DNA of 64,000 nt from Turnera subulata (lineage: Eukaryota > Streptophyta > Magnoliopsida > Malpighiales > Passifloraceae). Shown one piece after another: positions 50,053 to 60,600 of this stretch. Both the position numbers and the translations under genes were made by a program. Each line of letters opens with the position of its first letter. Position 1 is the stretch's first letter. The notes beneath the pieces are model-generated. The model saw only the letters and a list, made by a program, of their open reading frames with translations. It did no database searches and was not told the DNA's origin. Where the stretch lies: positions 42,428-106,427 of the forward strand of contig JAKUCV010006184.1 of the NCBI GenBank assembly GCA_028386065.3, given 5' to 3'.

Positions 50053-50610
50053 CTAGCTAGTAGGGATGGCAATGGGTCGGGGTCCCCGCGGGGGAAGGTT
50101 CCCCACCCCCACCCCCGTTTCCGAAATGTTCCCCCATCCCCACCCCCATTCCCCGTTCGGGGGAAAAATTGCCCCCATCCCCGTTCCCCGCGGGGAATCG
50201 GATCCCCACGGGGACCCCATTCCCCAATTTTATAAATAAAAAGAATGCACATTATATTTAAATCTTATCAATAGAATACTCTATTAAATTTACCGAGAAA
50301 GAAAGAAATAATGACATATATATTAATTTTAATATGTAAAGGGAAAAAATGAATAAAAAATCTATTTTAGTATTGACATATATATTAAGTGGATAATGAC
50401 TGAAGGGTAATTCCGTCTTTTCACTTATTTCGGGGTCCCCGCGGGTCGGGGGGAGCATTCCCCGCCCCCATTTCCAAATTCCCCACGGGGCTAAAACGTC
50501 CCCCGTCCCCGTCCCCGCGGGGGTAAAATTACCCCCATCCCCGTTCCCCATTCGGGGATTCCCCACGGGTTCCCCGTTAACAGACATCCATTGCCATCCC
50601 TACTAGCTAG
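50053..50610. mobile_element. hAT-type MITE with G/C-run interior
   Basis: A 542-bp element (50061-50602) begins TAGGGATGGCAATGG and ends with its inverse, CCATTGCCATCCCTA. It is flanked on both sides by CTAGCTAG (50053-50060 and 50603-50610), an exact 8-bp target duplication as made by hAT transposases. No transposase is encoded, so it depends on a source elsewhere. Both arms are built of runs of three to five G or C, the left and right arms being roughly inverted copies around an AT-rich centre (50225-50425). Open frames through it are Gly/Pro-rich and meaningless. Confidence 0.85.
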
Positions 50611-52274
50611 CTATATTATTAGTCATGCAACCTAATCCACCATTATGGTCCAAATTAGAAATCTCACTTGAGAACAAAAAGCAAGTTACCAAATATAAAT
50701 GTTGGATTGATATTTTAGCTTTGTGGAAATAAACGTGTCTTAACTTTGATGGATAACTATGTAGATGATACTTCTGCGTCACACTCTTTGGTATTATTTA
50801 CTACAAAAATGACTTTTCTGGTAGCAGGCAACCAAGCGCTAGATAGCGAACCCAAATGCACGTTACCATTTTACTGCTTTCAGCTACTGGGCTAGGGCTA
50901 TTGGATGGAAAGTGTGATAGGTTTTGTACCCTTTAATTTTCATTGCTGGATGATTTCATTCTTTTAAAAGACCTGTACATGAACCCAATAAAGATCACGG
51001 ATAAAAAGAAAAAAAAAGGAACCAAATGAAGATGATTATACTACGAATTAGGCAAACGGCATAGTGCGAAAAATATAGTTAGGTCCTGTTAGGTTGAGAT
51101 GCATTGAAATAAATGAAATTTCTTTGTATTTGACCTTAATAATTTCCCCTGTTGCTTTGAAAATTATTGTGTGCTGCGAAGATTCGTTGACCGTGGCATA
51201 TTTTTTTTTCTTAAAAATCATGTCCTCAATTTGTAAAAAAAATAGTTATATATAAGAAAGAATTTGTTATAATAGCGGGTGGATAACAATAAATCTGCCG
51301 TCCTAAAAGAAGAAAAATAAAAACAATAAATCAAGAATCCACAAGAATCTAAAAAGCTCTGTAGAATTGTATGGTGTATCCCAAGTCCCAAGTATTTTGA
51401 AAGGAAACAACCAAATTGTAGACATAGAAAGATACGATTCTTGCATAATTTATAACGAACGTCCAACTCCTTACCCATTACGGACATTAAAAAAGATCTC
51501 CCACACTAACCTGCCGAATCCATTATAAAATGAAAGAAATTGGAAAAATCCTATCTAGATTATGTTAATCCCAACAAGACATTCAATTCATGCAAGCAAA
51601 TATTCAACATCCCAAGCAGTAATTTTTTTGAAAAAACATCCATGGTCCCCAAATACCAAAAATAACGGGACCCAAAATTCCAAATTCCACCCATGTCAAC
51701 CCAACAACAAATAATAAATACTTACTAAATGATAAAAGATAAAAGAAAAAAGAAAAAAGAAAATCACCTGGCAGTACTAATAATACTAAATTACTAATAA
51801 TAAGCAGCCGTAGACTAGTAGTACGACTATTTATTACAAATTAATTAAAAGTTTTAAAACATCCCCCAACCACAATACAACCCCCCCACGTCCTTTTCCT
51901 CCATCTTAAAGAAAAAAAAAAAACATCACCTACAAAACACAAAAAACAACAGTTGTTCTTGGCTTCTTGCTACTCCTCCTCCTCCTCCTTCTACTACTAA
52001 TCTCCCTTACCCGAAGTACACTGCACGGGTCTTTCACGGTGTCCCCTTGTGCATTGAATCACCATCAACCTCCTCCCTCCACCCACAAAATCTAATTTAA
52101 AAACCCAAAAAAAGAAAAACTTACACGAAGAAGAAGAGCAAGCAAACTGATCAATTTCTGATAACAACCCAAAACCTCACACATTAGAACAAAAACAACA
52201 ACACACCACCAACTACTACAAGGGAAGAAGGAAGAAGAAGAAGAAAAAAGGGAGAACCACAACAAATTAAGCAA
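50611..52274. other. Intergenic region and leader of the GT14 gene
   Basis: AT-rich with no gene until the leader. 51900-52270 is purine/CT-rich (CTCCTCCTC at about 51976, GAAGAAGAAG at about 52225) and probably the 5' UTR of the glycosyltransferase; the T/A element near 51828-51845 (ATTTATTAC) may be its core promoter. Confidence 0.4.
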
Positions 52275-54507
52275 ATGAAAAGATTGAGGAGTTACTACTC
52301 TCACTTGCGGCACCACCACGTAATGGAGCGGAAATGGATCTTCCCTCTCGCAATCGGCTCAATGGTATCCCTCTTCCTCCTCTTCCTAACCACCCTCACC
52401 TCCCCGGACGGCACGTCGTTCCTCCCCTTCTACCGCTCCCTCTCTTCCTTCAGCTCCCGGTTCGTCGAGTCCAAGCTCCGCCCTCTCCCCATTTCCACCC
52501 TCCCTCCCCCGCCGCGCCTCGCCTACCTGATCTCCGGCTCCGCCGGCGACGGCAGGATGCTCAAGCGCACCCTCCAGGCCCTCTACCACCCGCTCAACAG
52601 CTACGTCGTCCACCTCGACCGCGAGTCCTCCGCCGAGGAGAGGTTGGATCTGCAGACCTTCGTCGCCGGCCACGAGGTGTTCAAGAGATTCGGCAATGTG
52701 AGGATGATCACCAAGGCTAATCTCGTCACTTACAGGGGACCCACCATGGTTGCCAACACCCTCCACGCCGCCGCGATCTTGTTGAGAGACGGCGGCGATT
52801 GGGATTGGTTCATCAATCTCAGCGCCTCCGATTACCCTCTAGTGACGCCCGACGGTGAGGCATTTGCTTCTACTTTTAAACAAGTGTGTGCCTTTTTGTG
52901 ATTTGCTGTTGTAATTAACGGGTGTTTTTTTTTGGTTTCCTTTTTTGGGGATAGATCTGTTGCATACGTTTTCTTATCTGCCGCGAGATCTTAACTTCAT
53001 TGATCACACGAGCAACATTGGTTGGAAAGAGTGAGTGGAAGTTCTATACTGTTTACAAGTTGGAGTTCTTTTAATTGTTACTTGGGGGTAGTTCTTTTAC
53101 AGTGATGGGCTTCGTTGGATCTTTTGATGCTTTTGTAGGTTCCAGAGGGCGAAACCGATCATTATTGATCCAGGGCTGTATATGACTAAGAAAGCTGATG
53201 TTTTCTGGGTTACGCAGAGAAGGAGTGTGCCTACTGCATTTAAACTTTTTACAGGTAAAATTTTGAACTCTGGTCGTAGCTGGATCAGTTCTTCAGTTCT
53301 TTCGTTTGTGTACATGAGCTGTTTTTGTGTCGATTCATACACTTTACACAGAGACTAGTGTGCTTGCTCTTTGTGCAAAAGTCATGTTAGTTATCTAAAG
53401 AGAGGTGCTTGACTCCCGGTTGCATAAACTTTGAACGTACTGGATGTCCAGAAATCTAGATTGTCTGTTCTTTTCTGAATTGGGTTTGCAACGTTTGATC
53501 TCTGTCTTATTTGTACCACTGTTGAAAATTCTTTCAAGTGATCCTGTCACTACCATGATGGAATTTGTCAAGGATCCTATTAGGGTCTAGCTTTGACATT
53601 TTATTCCGTTGCCATTGGGCATATCTAAGTTAGTCAAATTTTCCCAATGCAAATCCAAGTCAGTCATATCTCTATAAGCGCTGCTTGCAAGACTGCTTTC
53701 TCTTGGAATATGGTTAAAACAGTTTGTAATATTGTCAGCATGGAGCTTGACCTTGCGTTTTGTGGTGCTGTGCAATCTTTGATTTTGGAGAACTGATCTC
53801 ATATCTCTATAGTCAACAAAGATACTAATATTAGTAGTTACTGCTAGGAGCTCATGCTATCTTTGATCACATTGGTCATCTCCCAATTGCTTTAAATTTG
53901 CAGATAGTTACTTTAGAGTGATTAGATCTCAGCTCATTGCTCGGCTTTGATGGGTTGTTATATCATAACTCAGTTTCTACCGGTTAATATAGGTTCTGCC
54001 TGGATGGCACTTTCTCGGCCTTTTGTTGATTACACCATATGGGGGTGGGACAACTTACCTCGAACGGTGCTCATGTACTATGCAAACTTCATCTCTTCCC
54101 CAGAAGGTTATTTTCACACGGTCATTTGCAATGCTCCAGAGTTTCGCAACACCACTGTGAACAGTGACCTACATTTCATATCCTGGGACAACCCTCCCAA
54201 GCAGCATCCACACCACCTCAACCTTGCTGACATGCGAAGGATGATCGAAAGCAATGCTCCTTTTGCTAGGAAGTTCCGCCAAGATGATCCAGTGCTTGAC
54301 AAAATTGATTCTGAGCTATTGTCTCGTGGTCCTGGCATGTTTACTCCTGGTGGTTGGTGCATAGGACGCAGGGAAAATGAGACTGATCCATGCTCTGAGA
54401 TTGGTAATACTACAGTTCTAAGACCCGGACCTGGCGCAAAGAGGCTGGGGACAATGATCAACTCTCTCTTATCAAATGAAAATTTTCGACCAAGGCAGTG
54501 CAAGTAG
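52275..54507 (+). CDS. GLCAT14A: GT14 beta-glucuronosyltransferase (GlcAT14A-like)
   Basis: Golgi type II membrane enzyme that adds glucuronic acid to arabinogalactan-protein glycans. Exons 52275-52854, 52955-53030, 53139-53254 and 53993-54507 join in frame to 428 residues. A short basic cytosolic tail (MKRLRSYYSHLRHHH) is followed by a single membrane span (about residues 21-40, WIFPLAIGSMVSLFLLFL), a Ser/Pro stem, then the core-2/I-branching domain: RLAYLISGSAGDGRMLKRTL, DWDWFINLSASDYPLVT, LNFIDHTSNIGWKEF, GSAWMALSRPFVDY, YYANFISSPEGYFHTVICN and the C-terminal GWCIGRR. The first exon is markedly GC-rich at third codon positions compared with the rest. Appears complete and functional. Confidence 0.94.
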
Positions 54508-55178
54508 CAAGAGATACAAGGAGGTATTCCTGATACCATTGACTTAGTTTTTGTGCAAGAACAGGAAATTTAAGATCAAGTACTGTGTATTCCTTCCAGT
54601 AGGAGAAATATATGCCCGAAGTACACACCATCTCCCTGGCTCATTGAATTGCACGGATGGAATGAGTTTAGTGGAAGGTTATCAAACGCAGAGCTGGCAT
54701 TTCTTTTCCCGGAGATGTAATGGTATAGGCAACTGAATTCATTGTTGTGAATTGTAAGTAGGCAGCCCGAAAGTCTCTCCTTGTTTTATTTGATTTTCGA
54801 TGATGAGAGTATTCCTCATCAAGCACCAGTTTGCTGATGCTGTGGTGAAACAAAATTTCCTGACATTTATGTTAACAGGAAAATGGGGAAATTGATCCAC
54901 AAAATCAATGTGTAATGCCTTGTATCAGACTGTTAGCGACAATCACAAGGTGATATTTTGAGTGCTGAATACTGGGACAGAAGTGTACTTGTTTCATTCA
55001 ATTCACTTCCTCTTTTTTTCTTTAGCAATTGCATTGGTTTATGATTCCAATAATTGCTTTTGAACAACTAACAATAGATTGCTCAAAGCTCAGGAAGAAC
55101 TCCTGATACAGATTGTTAAACCTTGGAAAGGTTTAAGCTCAAGTTAACTGCAAATGACAGTATCCAGTTCCTACTACA
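54508..55178. other. 3' flank of the GT14 gene
   Basis: Probable 3' UTR and spacer; no gene seen. Confidence 0.5.
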
Positions 55179-56010
55179 TAGGACAATATCCTCAGACTTG
55201 ATGAACTATGGAAGTTTTGAAGAGAAATAATGCAGAAAGCAGCGGTAATCCAAAGCACACCAAGCAATAGGTTTTAACTTTAAGCTCCTTTTTTGCAGAA
55301 AGCAGTGAAAAGTACCGTCTTTCAAGAACATGCTCCCAAGAAATCTCCTTGTGAACTTGACTTTTATTTTTCTTTTTTGGTCTACGTCTATATTATTCTT
55401 TGTAGATGACTTTGAATTCCTCCCTATAGTGACGCGACTTCCCTGTAGCATTGTTCTATGATAGAGGGAAAATTTTAAAATTCTCATGATAGAGGATCTA
55501 CTCCATATTTTAAACGAGAAATTCTAAGATTTTTTTTGATCATCTTAAGGGGCTCCACGCCCAACCCTAATACCTATACTACTCTTAACTCCATCCTAAT
55601 CCAAATCTACCCAATATCACAAATTATGCACCCAAGCAGGATCAAACCTGGGTGGCCTCGGTGGCCTGAGGTCTTTGGTGCCAGTGCAACCAAGAGGTGC
55701 TAGGCACGAGAAATTCTAAGATGTCAATCAATTTAAGACTCTTGTGGTCATACATTAACTCGCTTGGCTCTCAGCCCTTTTCGGTCTATTTCCTATCGCA
55801 TGAATTATTATCACATGTAATTTTCTTGTGTCAATCAATTGTCACGTATTTGGTTGCAACCTGTTGGTTTGTATTCCCAGGATACTCAGATAATTGGACA
55901 ATTTTTTTTGGTCGAAACTGGGGAAAAAAAAATTTGTCCAATTAATTTGCAAGAATATGCGCGAAATCAAGCAAGACACTCACGCCTATGCTGTTTTCTT
56001 TTTCTTTTGC
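55179..56010. repeat. Direct duplication, copy A
   Basis: Highly similar to 57818-58441 in the same orientation. Both copies start TAGGACAATATCCTCAGACT and end at CTTTTGC. Copy A carries a SINE insertion (55531-55705) absent from copy B and a few short indels. On the minus strand each copy has an open frame of about 95 codons (55206-55487 here) sharing FTRRFLGSMFLKDGTFHC, but several of the visible differences change amino acids, so coding is doubtful. Confidence 0.85.
55514..55722 (-). mobile_element. tRNA-derived SINE with 17-bp target duplication
   Basis: A 175-bp insertion (55531-55705) is flanked by ACGAGAAATTCTAAGAT on both sides (55514-55530, 55706-55722). Read on the minus strand it starts GCCTAGCACCTCTTGG, contains GGTTTGATCC (55639-55648 complement), a match to the RNA polymerase III B box (GGTTCGANNCC), and ends in a run of A. 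The homologous position in copy B (near 58170) is the uninterrupted empty site. Structure and tail define a SINE; its family name is not known to me. Confidence 0.85.
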
Positions 56011-56075
56011 AATAACAGGCCGTAAAGGATACACAGTTGGCGTGTTTCTGTGCCAGTATAGTGCCTGACTTGCTT

Positions 56076-56202
56076 TTTTTTTTAATTATTATTACAACGG
56101 ATTCCTAAATCTACCCCACCCCAACCCAAACCCCACCTCCGATCCTACCAGGGTCTTCTTGGCTCAAGGCCAAGGGAAATGCCATCACACTACACTAGCG
56201 TT
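56076..56202 (-). mobile_element. Short retroposed insertion 1 in the ATXR3 fragment
   Basis: About 130 bp with a T-run on the plus strand (poly(A) on the minus strand), bounded by GACTTGCTT at 56067-56075 and again at 56206-56214. The interior is C-rich (CCCCACCCCAACCCAAACCC). Size, tail and 9-bp duplication suggest a SINE-like retroposon. Confidence 0.65.
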
Positions 56203-56588
56203 GGCGACTTGCTTATTTTTTTTTTGAAACCGGGATGTATATTAAGAATATACTCGAGCATGATATATGGTTAGAAGTCGGTTGCTCACTCCGACTACTA
56301 TCTTTAAAAAGAAAACTCGTGCAGACAATGAGTAACAAAGCATAACATAATGAATCTGGCTAATCTAATCAAGCAATCCAAGAAACAACTGACAACAGAT
56401 AAAACAACAAAGGCAGAAGTCATGTTGAAAGACCGGGTGATCAACTAGGGCAAGGAGTATCCGGTGGGCGGTCGACATCCATGCCTGAGGTGGATGCTCC
56501 TGGGGAAAAAATCATGCGATGGCAGTCTTCCGTAAGTATTATTACCGTGTGGTGCTGTTTCCTATGGGCTCGGGAAGGCGACTTGCTT
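56203..56588 (-). mobile_element. Retroposed insertion 2 (LINE 3' end-like) in the ATXR3 fragment
   Basis: About 360 bp between GGCGACTTGCTT (56203-56214) and the same 12 bases at 56577-56588. It has a T-run next to the left copy, so on the minus strand it ends GATGTATATTAAG-inverse then poly(A). No coding capacity is recognised. It probably represents the 3' end of a LINE or another non-LTR retroposon inserted at the site already used by insertion 1, or the reverse order. Confidence 0.65.
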
Positions 56589-56915
56589 GTTTAATGTACG
56601 CAAAAGCACATCTTCAATATATAAATGCTTTTCCACTCCCTGTGCCATAGAATGAAGTAAAAGATTATGGTTATAGCGATCAATTCCATAAACTTTTTGT
56701 TCCAGAACTTCATTTCCAAGTTGTTTTCTAGGCTTATAATCCTTGACCTCAGGAAGCACTTCCCAGCTTTTTTTCCGAGCAGCAAGCTTCACTTTATAAT
56801 TCTCAGGTAAAGACATAGACATTATCCGTTTGGCATCCTCCTCGTCTGCCACAATAATGGAATGATCAATAACTTCATATTTCCTAGTGTTAGAAGAAAC
56901 CAGGCTTGGAGTCAT

Positions 56916-57817
56916 GCCGCCACTTGTAATGATTTATGAGAAAATAAGTAAGTAGTCAATAAGGGGTAAATAGGAAATAAGAAATTAAGTAGCCAAGAAG
57001 TTAAGTGATTAAAATGAAAAAAAAAAAAGCTCCGCGGATTCAAATGGAATGTTTGTTATTTTCTCCTCCATTCTGCATAAGTAAAACATTGACAATTTGA
57101 CTTTCTACACTTTTTCTATACATCTAAGAGATTCGGATTCCTTCTAGATTTTAGTCAAAATTTTTCAGTAAATAGCAACTTGGTAGATAGAGAACTTTAT
57201 TAGAGACCTAACTTATTTTATTGTAGAAATTTTTGGGATCAATTATTGGACCATTGGACCCCATTCACGCTCATCAACCACAGAGAATTCATGTCCTCGT
57301 GACACCTCTTGCGACTGGAAATCCGAGAATTCATGTACTCCAAAAATGCTACCCAAGGTAGAAGTTGCTAAACCAGATAAGTCCTGGAAAAAAATATGAA
57401 GTAAAGAAGGTGTCTAGGCATAAGCAACTTAACTAGATGTCCCGCAAAAAATGTTACAACTTACCCGCAGAGAGTCCACCTTAAGGTCGAGGGCTTTAAT
57501 ATCTCGTTTTATGGAAGCAAGGACTTCACCGCTGCGGACTCCACTGCTGTTTCCAAGAGCATTGTTGAGTGTCTTGTTGGCTGCCAGAAGCAAGGGACGG
57601 CTCCCGGCGGTGCTGCAGTGACGTGCAGAAGGTGGAGGAGCACCGGATCTTGGCAGATCTGAAGCTCGACGGCCAACGGTGACATTCATTATTTTTGACT
57701 TTACACTTCTAGCTCTTTTCATTTAGCTCTTCTCTATTAATTTCTGTCTGTATCTTATAAGAGAAATGTTAATGGTTGATGATGAAAGAAAAAAGAAAAG
57801 GTAATATTTACTCCCAT
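56916..57817. other. Spacer with an unrecognised GC-richer open frame
   Basis: Between the ATXR3 fragment and duplication copy B. On the minus strand 57429-57722 is open and GC-richer than the surroundings (includes SRPLLLAANKTLNNALGNSS and SIKRDIKALDLKVDSLR before a possible GT donor near 57465). It looks like a genuine exon, but I do not recognise it. No partner exon was found. Confidence 0.3.
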
Positions 57818-58441
57818 TAGGACAATATCCTCAGACTTGAGGAACTATGGAAGTTTTGAAGAGAAATAATGCACAAAGCAATGGTAATCCAAAGCACACC
57901 AAGCAATAGGTTTTAAGTTTAAGCTCCTTTTTTGCAGATAGCAGTGAAAAGTACCGTCTTTCAAGAACATGCTCCCAAGAAATCTCCGTGTGAACTTGAC
58001 TTTTATTTTTCTTTTTTGGTCGACGTCTATATTATTCTTTGTAGAAATCTCCCTATAGTGACGCGACTTGCCATTTTCCTTGAAATTCTTTTGTAGCATT
58101 GTTCTATGATAGAGGAAAAATTTTACAATTCTCATGATAGAGGATCTACTCCATATTTTAAACGAGAAATCCTAAGATGTCGATCAATTTTAGACTCTTG
58201 AGGTCATACATTAACTCGCTTGGCTCTCAGCCCGCATGAATTATTATGACATGTAATTTTCTTGTGTCAATCAATTGTCACGTATTTAGTTGCAACCTGT
58301 TGGTTTATATTCCCAGGATACTCAAATAATTGGACTTTTTTTTTTGGTCGAAACAAGGAAAAAAAATTGGCCAATTAATTTGCAAGAATATGCGCGAAAT
58401 CAAGCAAGACACTCACGCCTATGCTGTTTTTTTTCTTTTGC
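57818..58441. repeat. Direct duplication, copy B
   Basis: Homologous to 55179-56010; lacks the SINE and preserves the pre-insertion site. Similarity ends at CTTTTGC, where copy A continues into the ATXR3 fragment and copy B into unrelated AT-rich DNA. Confidence 0.85.
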
Positions 58442-58807
58442 TTTAAAAAACAAAGAAATAAATCTTTTTTTATGTCCCTAAACTTTTTAAAAATCTCAAA
58501 CCTTATCCTTAAACTTTTTTTTTCAAAGATTCTGCCCCTAAACTTGATTGGAATCGCAAGAATCTATCCTTTCTACCTTTCATATCCGGTAATCCACTCA
58601 ATGATTGACATTTGGCGCCACGTGGACGGTAGGCACGAACGACTAGACTATTTTAATGTTATTTCATAGTTTTTTTTTTCTTATTTTCTTTTCTAATTCA
58701 ATTTGAAATTGGAAAAGTAATATTCTGTGGGGCAAGAGTGACTAAATTTTTTAATGGTATTTTGATTTTTGCCCATTCACTCTTTTCTAAAATTAATAAG
58801 TCATGGA

Positions 58808-59107
58808 TTGATTCAAAAGGAAATTAATTATTATTTATCATAAGGAAAGAAATAGATTTTCAATGTTGATTAATTCAGAAATCATTTCAAATTTAGAAAA
58901 GAAAATTGAATATTATTTATAATTTGAAAAGAAATGAATTTTCAATATTGATTAATTCGAAATCATTAAAAAAAATTAAAAGGAAATCAATTATTAATTT
59001 TAATTGGAAAATTAATTGACTTCTAATACTGAATAATTCAAAATCATTAAAATTAAAAAAAAGGCAATTGAATATTACTTACAATTGGAAAAGAAATAGG
59101 TTTTTAA
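58808..59107. repeat. Degenerate AT-rich tandem array
   Basis: Four imperfect units of about 70-85 bp, each starting GATTAATTC-like and containing AATTGAATATTA/AATTAATTATTA and GGAAAAGAAAT-like segments. No coding sense. Confidence 0.55.
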
Positions 59108-59499
59108 ATTTCGCCCAAATCCGAAAATAACCTAAAATAACTTACCAAATTGAAAATTTTCAAATTTGACCGATTTCAACTCAACCATAACTAAATACTT
59201 CCTAAATAAGAAAAACAGATCCCTACTAATACTCAGGAGTATTGATTACAAATTTAATTAAAATTTCTCCAAATCTCAAAATAGCTGGACCGAAATCGAA
59301 AATTTTCAAATTTCACCCCAACCATAAATAAATAATTCCTAAATGAGAAAAAAAATTGCCATTAATAAAACATTTTATTAATTAAAAAAACTTAGGATCA
59401 AAGTTTTTTTTTTTTAATCCTGTATCGGTAACAGGCGCAAACAGAAACATGCAAAAGATTTCCCACTTCAACATCTACTCTTCTCACACAATCTATCTC
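59108..59499. other. AT-rich spacer
   Basis: Very AT-rich, nothing recognised. Confidence 0.4.
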
Positions 59500-60600
59500 T
59501 TGAAACACCTTGGCCCGTATTTACCGCTATTCACAGTAAACACGTGGCCTTCTTATTATTACTGAAATAACAACATCCGAGACATACAATGAAGTCAAGC
59601 CCTAGCATAGCTTAATATAGCAAACCATACACACGTCTCCCGGGGACGGGGATAATTATTACAAAAGCAGTCTCAGCAACCAACAACAGAAGCAAGAGTC
59701 ACACAATAGCAGCGGAAGACTTGAAAATAACAACAGCACACCACAAATGAAAAGATGCAGCGGAGTATGGATCCGGTTCTGGCAGAGGGTACGCCGCAGC
59801 TTGCCTAGCTCGTTCCTGTACTAAAACCAATCAACCTACGTGACCGTGTCACGCAGTGAGGGGTGAGTCCGAAGTGCTCACCGGGTGAAATCCACAAGTA
59901 ATAATTAATATACAAGCATCCATTATAACCAAGTTACCAAAAACAATCAATACAACACAGGGAATAACTTTAACCTGAATCTACGTTTCCCGGTTAACTT
60001 CCTTATTGTCTAACCTGTTAGACTAGTCCAAATTTTAAAAACAGGGCCCCTATCACAAATTAAATGTTGGCCATGCCTGGTAGCCAGGTTAGCTAACCCT
60101 AGGGTGCTCCCCGTTAAACCAAAACATCTCAATCACAGGTATCACAATAACCGAGTCCCGCAGTCCTCGGCCGGGAGTCCCGCAGTCCTCCCTACTATAA
60201 ATCAATCATAACTCAATTCTCAAGTTGACTACCATCTGGCCGTACCAACACTTAACTGTGACTACCTAACTGTCTAGGTGATACCACTTTTATCACTCAC
60301 AGACACTAAAGTTCTCATGACGTGTTCGTCTGACTAATCTTAATCACAACTCTAGTATACTCGGTACCCACATCACACAGCCACAGCATCAAGAATATCA
60401 GCACAGTACACATCTAATCAATCATTCACAGTCACAAAATTATTCACAACAAGGCACACACAATAAAATATTTTCAAACCATAACTCAGTATAACGGGCC
60501 GAATATTAACAATTACTTGTCCTCACCTTAGTTGATGAATTCCTCGGGAATTTTGCCCTCGGGTTCCAAGTCCACGTTCTCGTTCACTTCACCTAAATGT
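59500..60600. repeat. Left arm of an inverted-repeat retrotransposon-like cluster
   Basis: Runs from CCCGTATTTACCG/ACAGTAAACACG through CAGCGGAAGACTT, GGTGAGTCCGAAGTGCTCAC and CCTGGTAGCCAGG to a short segment near 60530-60590 that, on the minus strand, encodes an acidic C-terminus (EGKIPEEFIN, stop). The same blocks, inverted, occur in 62690-63800. No reverse transcriptase or integrase is visible, so these may be untranslated or terminal parts of a large LTR element, or a non-autonomous family. Confidence 0.6.

Larger units (their letters stand above)
55995..56915 (-). pseudogene. ATXR3: ATXR3/SDG2 histone methyltransferase fragment, split by two retroposons
   Basis: 56590-56915 (minus) encodes a piece of the region before the SET domain of ATXR3/SDG2, the H3K4 trimethyltransferase: TRKYEVIDHSIIVADEEDAK, then SLPENY, LPEVKDYKPRKQLGNEVLEQ, VYGIDRYNHNLLLHSM and HLYIEDVLLRTLNKQV. 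The continuation, RHYTGTE and (in another frame) NTPTVYPLRPVI, lies at about 55995-56072, after two insertions. The rest of the very large gene, including the SET domain, is absent. It is therefore a captured or duplicated fragment, not a working enzyme. The family call is from memory of ATXR3 motifs. Confidence 0.75.
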
